DNA of 64,000 nucleotides from Metopolophium dirhodum (taxonomy: Eukaryota; Arthropoda; Insecta; Hemiptera; Aphididae). Under the pieces are notes generated by a model. It searched no databases. It was not told the DNA's origin and worked only from the letters and a program-made list of their open reading frames with translations. This document shows positions 61,956 through 64,000 of the stretch, piece after piece; position 1 is the first letter of the stretch, and each line of letters opens with the position of its first letter. The DNA lies in assembly GCF_019925205.1 (NCBI RefSeq), contig NC_083564.1, forward strand, positions 31,348,447-31,412,446, given 5' to 3'. A program made the position numbers and the translations under genes.

Positions 61956-63683
61956 GATTCTGAGTGGAACGATGAATGTATTGATTTTACAATGATGTGT
62001 GTTTATTAGATTCTGAGCGAAGCGATGAATGTATATTGATTTTACAATGGTGTGTGTTTTTTTTTTTTGTTTTTTTTTGTCTGTCATCACCTTTTAGGAC
62101 AGTAAAAGTGCTTGGATTTTCTTCAACAGTAACTTTTCTGATAGGAAAGTGAATATATTTGGTACATTGGGGGGGGGGGGGGGGTCAAACGTAAAAATTT
62201 CCCATTAGTTTTCAAAAGCGACGTGAAAAACAAAAGAAAAATGAAGGAAAAACGGGTTTTTACGCAAAATCTGTTTTCGAGAAAATCGATTTTGGTTTTT
62301 TGGTGAAACTTTAAAACAAATGACCGTAGGGACATGAAATTTTAACTGAATGTTTATGATTGCATTTCCTATACACCATAACATTTTCCAAATATTTTGA
62401 CTTATTTTGAGCTGTTTACGGACATTGTCAATTTCCATTTTTTTTTAGTTTTTTTTTTCTATAAATTTCAATAAAATTTTATCTGTTAAAAAAGCTTGAA
62501 AATTTAATAGAAGGCTCCTAAGTTATTGTTTCAAAGGCAGATGAAAAAAATTAAAAATCCTTAGTCACAGTTTTTATTTATAAGCATTTAAAGTTCAAAT
62601 TTTGACAAAATACTGAGAAATCACGAAAATTAGCAAATTATTTTGAGTTGAGAATTCATAAAAATATAAGATTGCTCATAAGTTTGTCTACCTTTATCAA
62701 AAAAAAAATGTCTACAGGAAACTTAAATTAAATTTTTATGAGCGTCTGAAATTTATATTTTTACAACAATTGATATTCACTCGATTTCTCATGTAACAAT
62801 TTTCTTATTTTATTGTAATTAAAAAACGAATGACTGTAGATACTTGAAAATGTCACTGAATGTTTGTATTAGCATTTTCTATACACCATAAAATTTTGAA
62901 AATATTTTGACTCTTTTTGAGCTGTTTACGGACATTGTCAGTTTTCAATTTTTTTAATTTTTTTTTTTATAAATATCAATAAAATTTTATTGGTTGGGTA
63001 AAAAAGCGTGAAAATTTAATGCAAGGCTCTTGATATATTGTTACAATAGCAATTGTAAAATATTAAAAATATATAGGCACATAATTTTTTTATAAGCATT
63101 CGAAGTTCGAATTTTAACAAAATTTATCAAAAACTCGAAAATTGTCAATTACTGTAATTAAAAAATTATAAAATGTTCAGTTTTTATAACTAAGGATTGA
63201 AAATTTAAAACAAAGATTCTCATAAATAGTTCATACTGTAACCAAAAAATCTAAAATATACATTAACACAGTTATTTTTTACAGACATTTTAAATTCAAA
63301 TTTGGACGAAATTACATATAAAAATCAATATTAACGATTTTTGTTTTTGTTGTAATTTAAAAATATTATTCGGGGATATATGAAACTGAAAAATCAAAAA
63401 AATTAAAATATAATGTCCTATCCATACAATCTAGTAAGGATGGAAACAAAGTTTAAAACAAGGCTCCACGTAAATATGTGTAATAATACGTAAATAATAG
63501 AAATTTATAATTTATTAATTATTTTGTAGTTAACAATTTATAAAATGTTTAACTTTTATGGCTAAGGATTGAACATTTAAAACAAGGCTCCACGTAAATA
63601 GGTTATATATAAATTACTTTCTTTACAATAATATTATATACTTGGTAATATCATAGGCTGACTGACCGTTTTCGCTCAGAATC
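61956..63683 (+). repeat. 1.7-kb dispersed repeat with GATTCTGAGCGAA inverted ends
   Basis: GATTCTGAGCGAA at 62009-62021 is repeated inverted at 63671-63683 (TTCGCTCAGAATC). The first about 50 bases are duplicated in tandem (61956 and 62009). Internally, about 62360-62530 and 62880-63050 are direct copies (GAGCTGTTTACGGACATTGTCA in both), and GGCTCCACGTAAATA occurs twice near 63465 and 63587. A G13 run lies at 62169. A split inverted copy is at 57815-59676. No transposase frame is visible. I recall this as an abundant aphid repeat type, but the name is not known to me. Confidence 0.75.
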
Positions 63684-64000
63684 GTTTTTCTTATACAATG
63701 GTATTATATCATTGAATTCAAATTTAACACCATCCATTACAATGACTCACTTGTAACCTACTGTACAGCAGAGCGACATCCACTTACCCACCTTTTTTAA
63801 TATTAATGATAACTATTGCGTAGTGGCTATTAGGAGATACATTTTTTTTATATATTTAGTAAAATGACATAATAACAATTATACTATAAAAAATGTAAAA
63901 AAAGGCAATATAAGCTTATACATTAAATTACAATATAATTTTAATATTTTAAGTTTAGACTTTAAAACATATTTAAAAATAAAACTTTGAAATTTATTTA
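63684..64000. other. A+T-rich DNA at the window end, no gene seen
   Basis: Nothing was recognised in the last 317 bases. Confidence 0.6.

Noticed and set aside
62123..62438. Two overlapping minus-strand frames
   Set aside because: Both lie in the dispersed repeat and depend on A/T runs.

Overview
The window looks like nuclear DNA of a hemipteran insect, most probably an aphid. It is strongly A+T-rich, full of ATAATATTATA and GGTACCTA words, and carries several transposon relics. The aphid assignment is inference from sequence style and repeat types; no species-diagnostic gene was seen. There are no bacterial operons, rRNA genes, CRISPR arrays or phage features.

Only one host gene can be supported: the last coding exon (47713-48069, +) of an NK-like (NKL) homeobox transcription factor. 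It starts exactly at the common homeodomain intron between residues 44 and 45, encodes homeodomain residues 45-60 and about 100 further residues, and has a polyadenylation signal 57 bases after the stop. The first 44 homeodomain residues were not found upstream in the window. Bases 1-47712 are therefore most simply read as part of a very large intron (possibly with unrecognised 5' exons), and about 48200-64000 as the downstream intergenic region.

The intron-like part (1-47.7 kb) is mostly low-complexity A+T DNA. It has CpG-rich islands (about 5.7-6.3, 9.4-9.7, 10.9-11.1, 13.4-13.6, 14.7-15.1, 30.1-30.6 and 38.35-39.5 kb) that may be regulatory. It also holds discrete insertions: a 5S-rRNA-like SINE with a 10-bp target-site duplication (8.83-9.05 kb), a 5'-truncated SINE with a 12-bp duplication (16.8 kb), a complete non-autonomous hAT element with an 8-bp duplication (17.3-18.0 kb), and terminal-inverted-repeat elements at 22.45, 24.3 and 32.6 kb.

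The region downstream of the homeobox gene is much denser in repeats. It contains a hAT-like element (48.9 kb), a foldback element with 169-bp arms flanked by TTAA (51.5 kb), a tandemly repeated block whose second half is a copy of intronic DNA at 36.7 kb (52.8-54.2 kb), a 76-nt near-perfect hairpin (55.2 kb), a full-length tRNA-headed SINE (55.8-56.1 kb) and a TTAA-flanked element (57.5 kb). A nested stack at 57.8-59.7 kb has an older repeat interrupted by a Mutator-like element with about 200-bp inverted ends, which itself holds a relic of a transposase C-terminus and a relic of gypsy pol. Further on are dispersed repeat pairs (50.4/60.1 kb) and a 1.7-kb repeat with 13-bp inverted ends (62.0-63.7 kb).

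I saw no clearly new functional system. The points most worth checking are the identity of the homeobox gene, the 5S-like SINE, the nested MULE/gypsy locus, the hairpin at 55.2 kb and the dispersed copy of intronic sequence.
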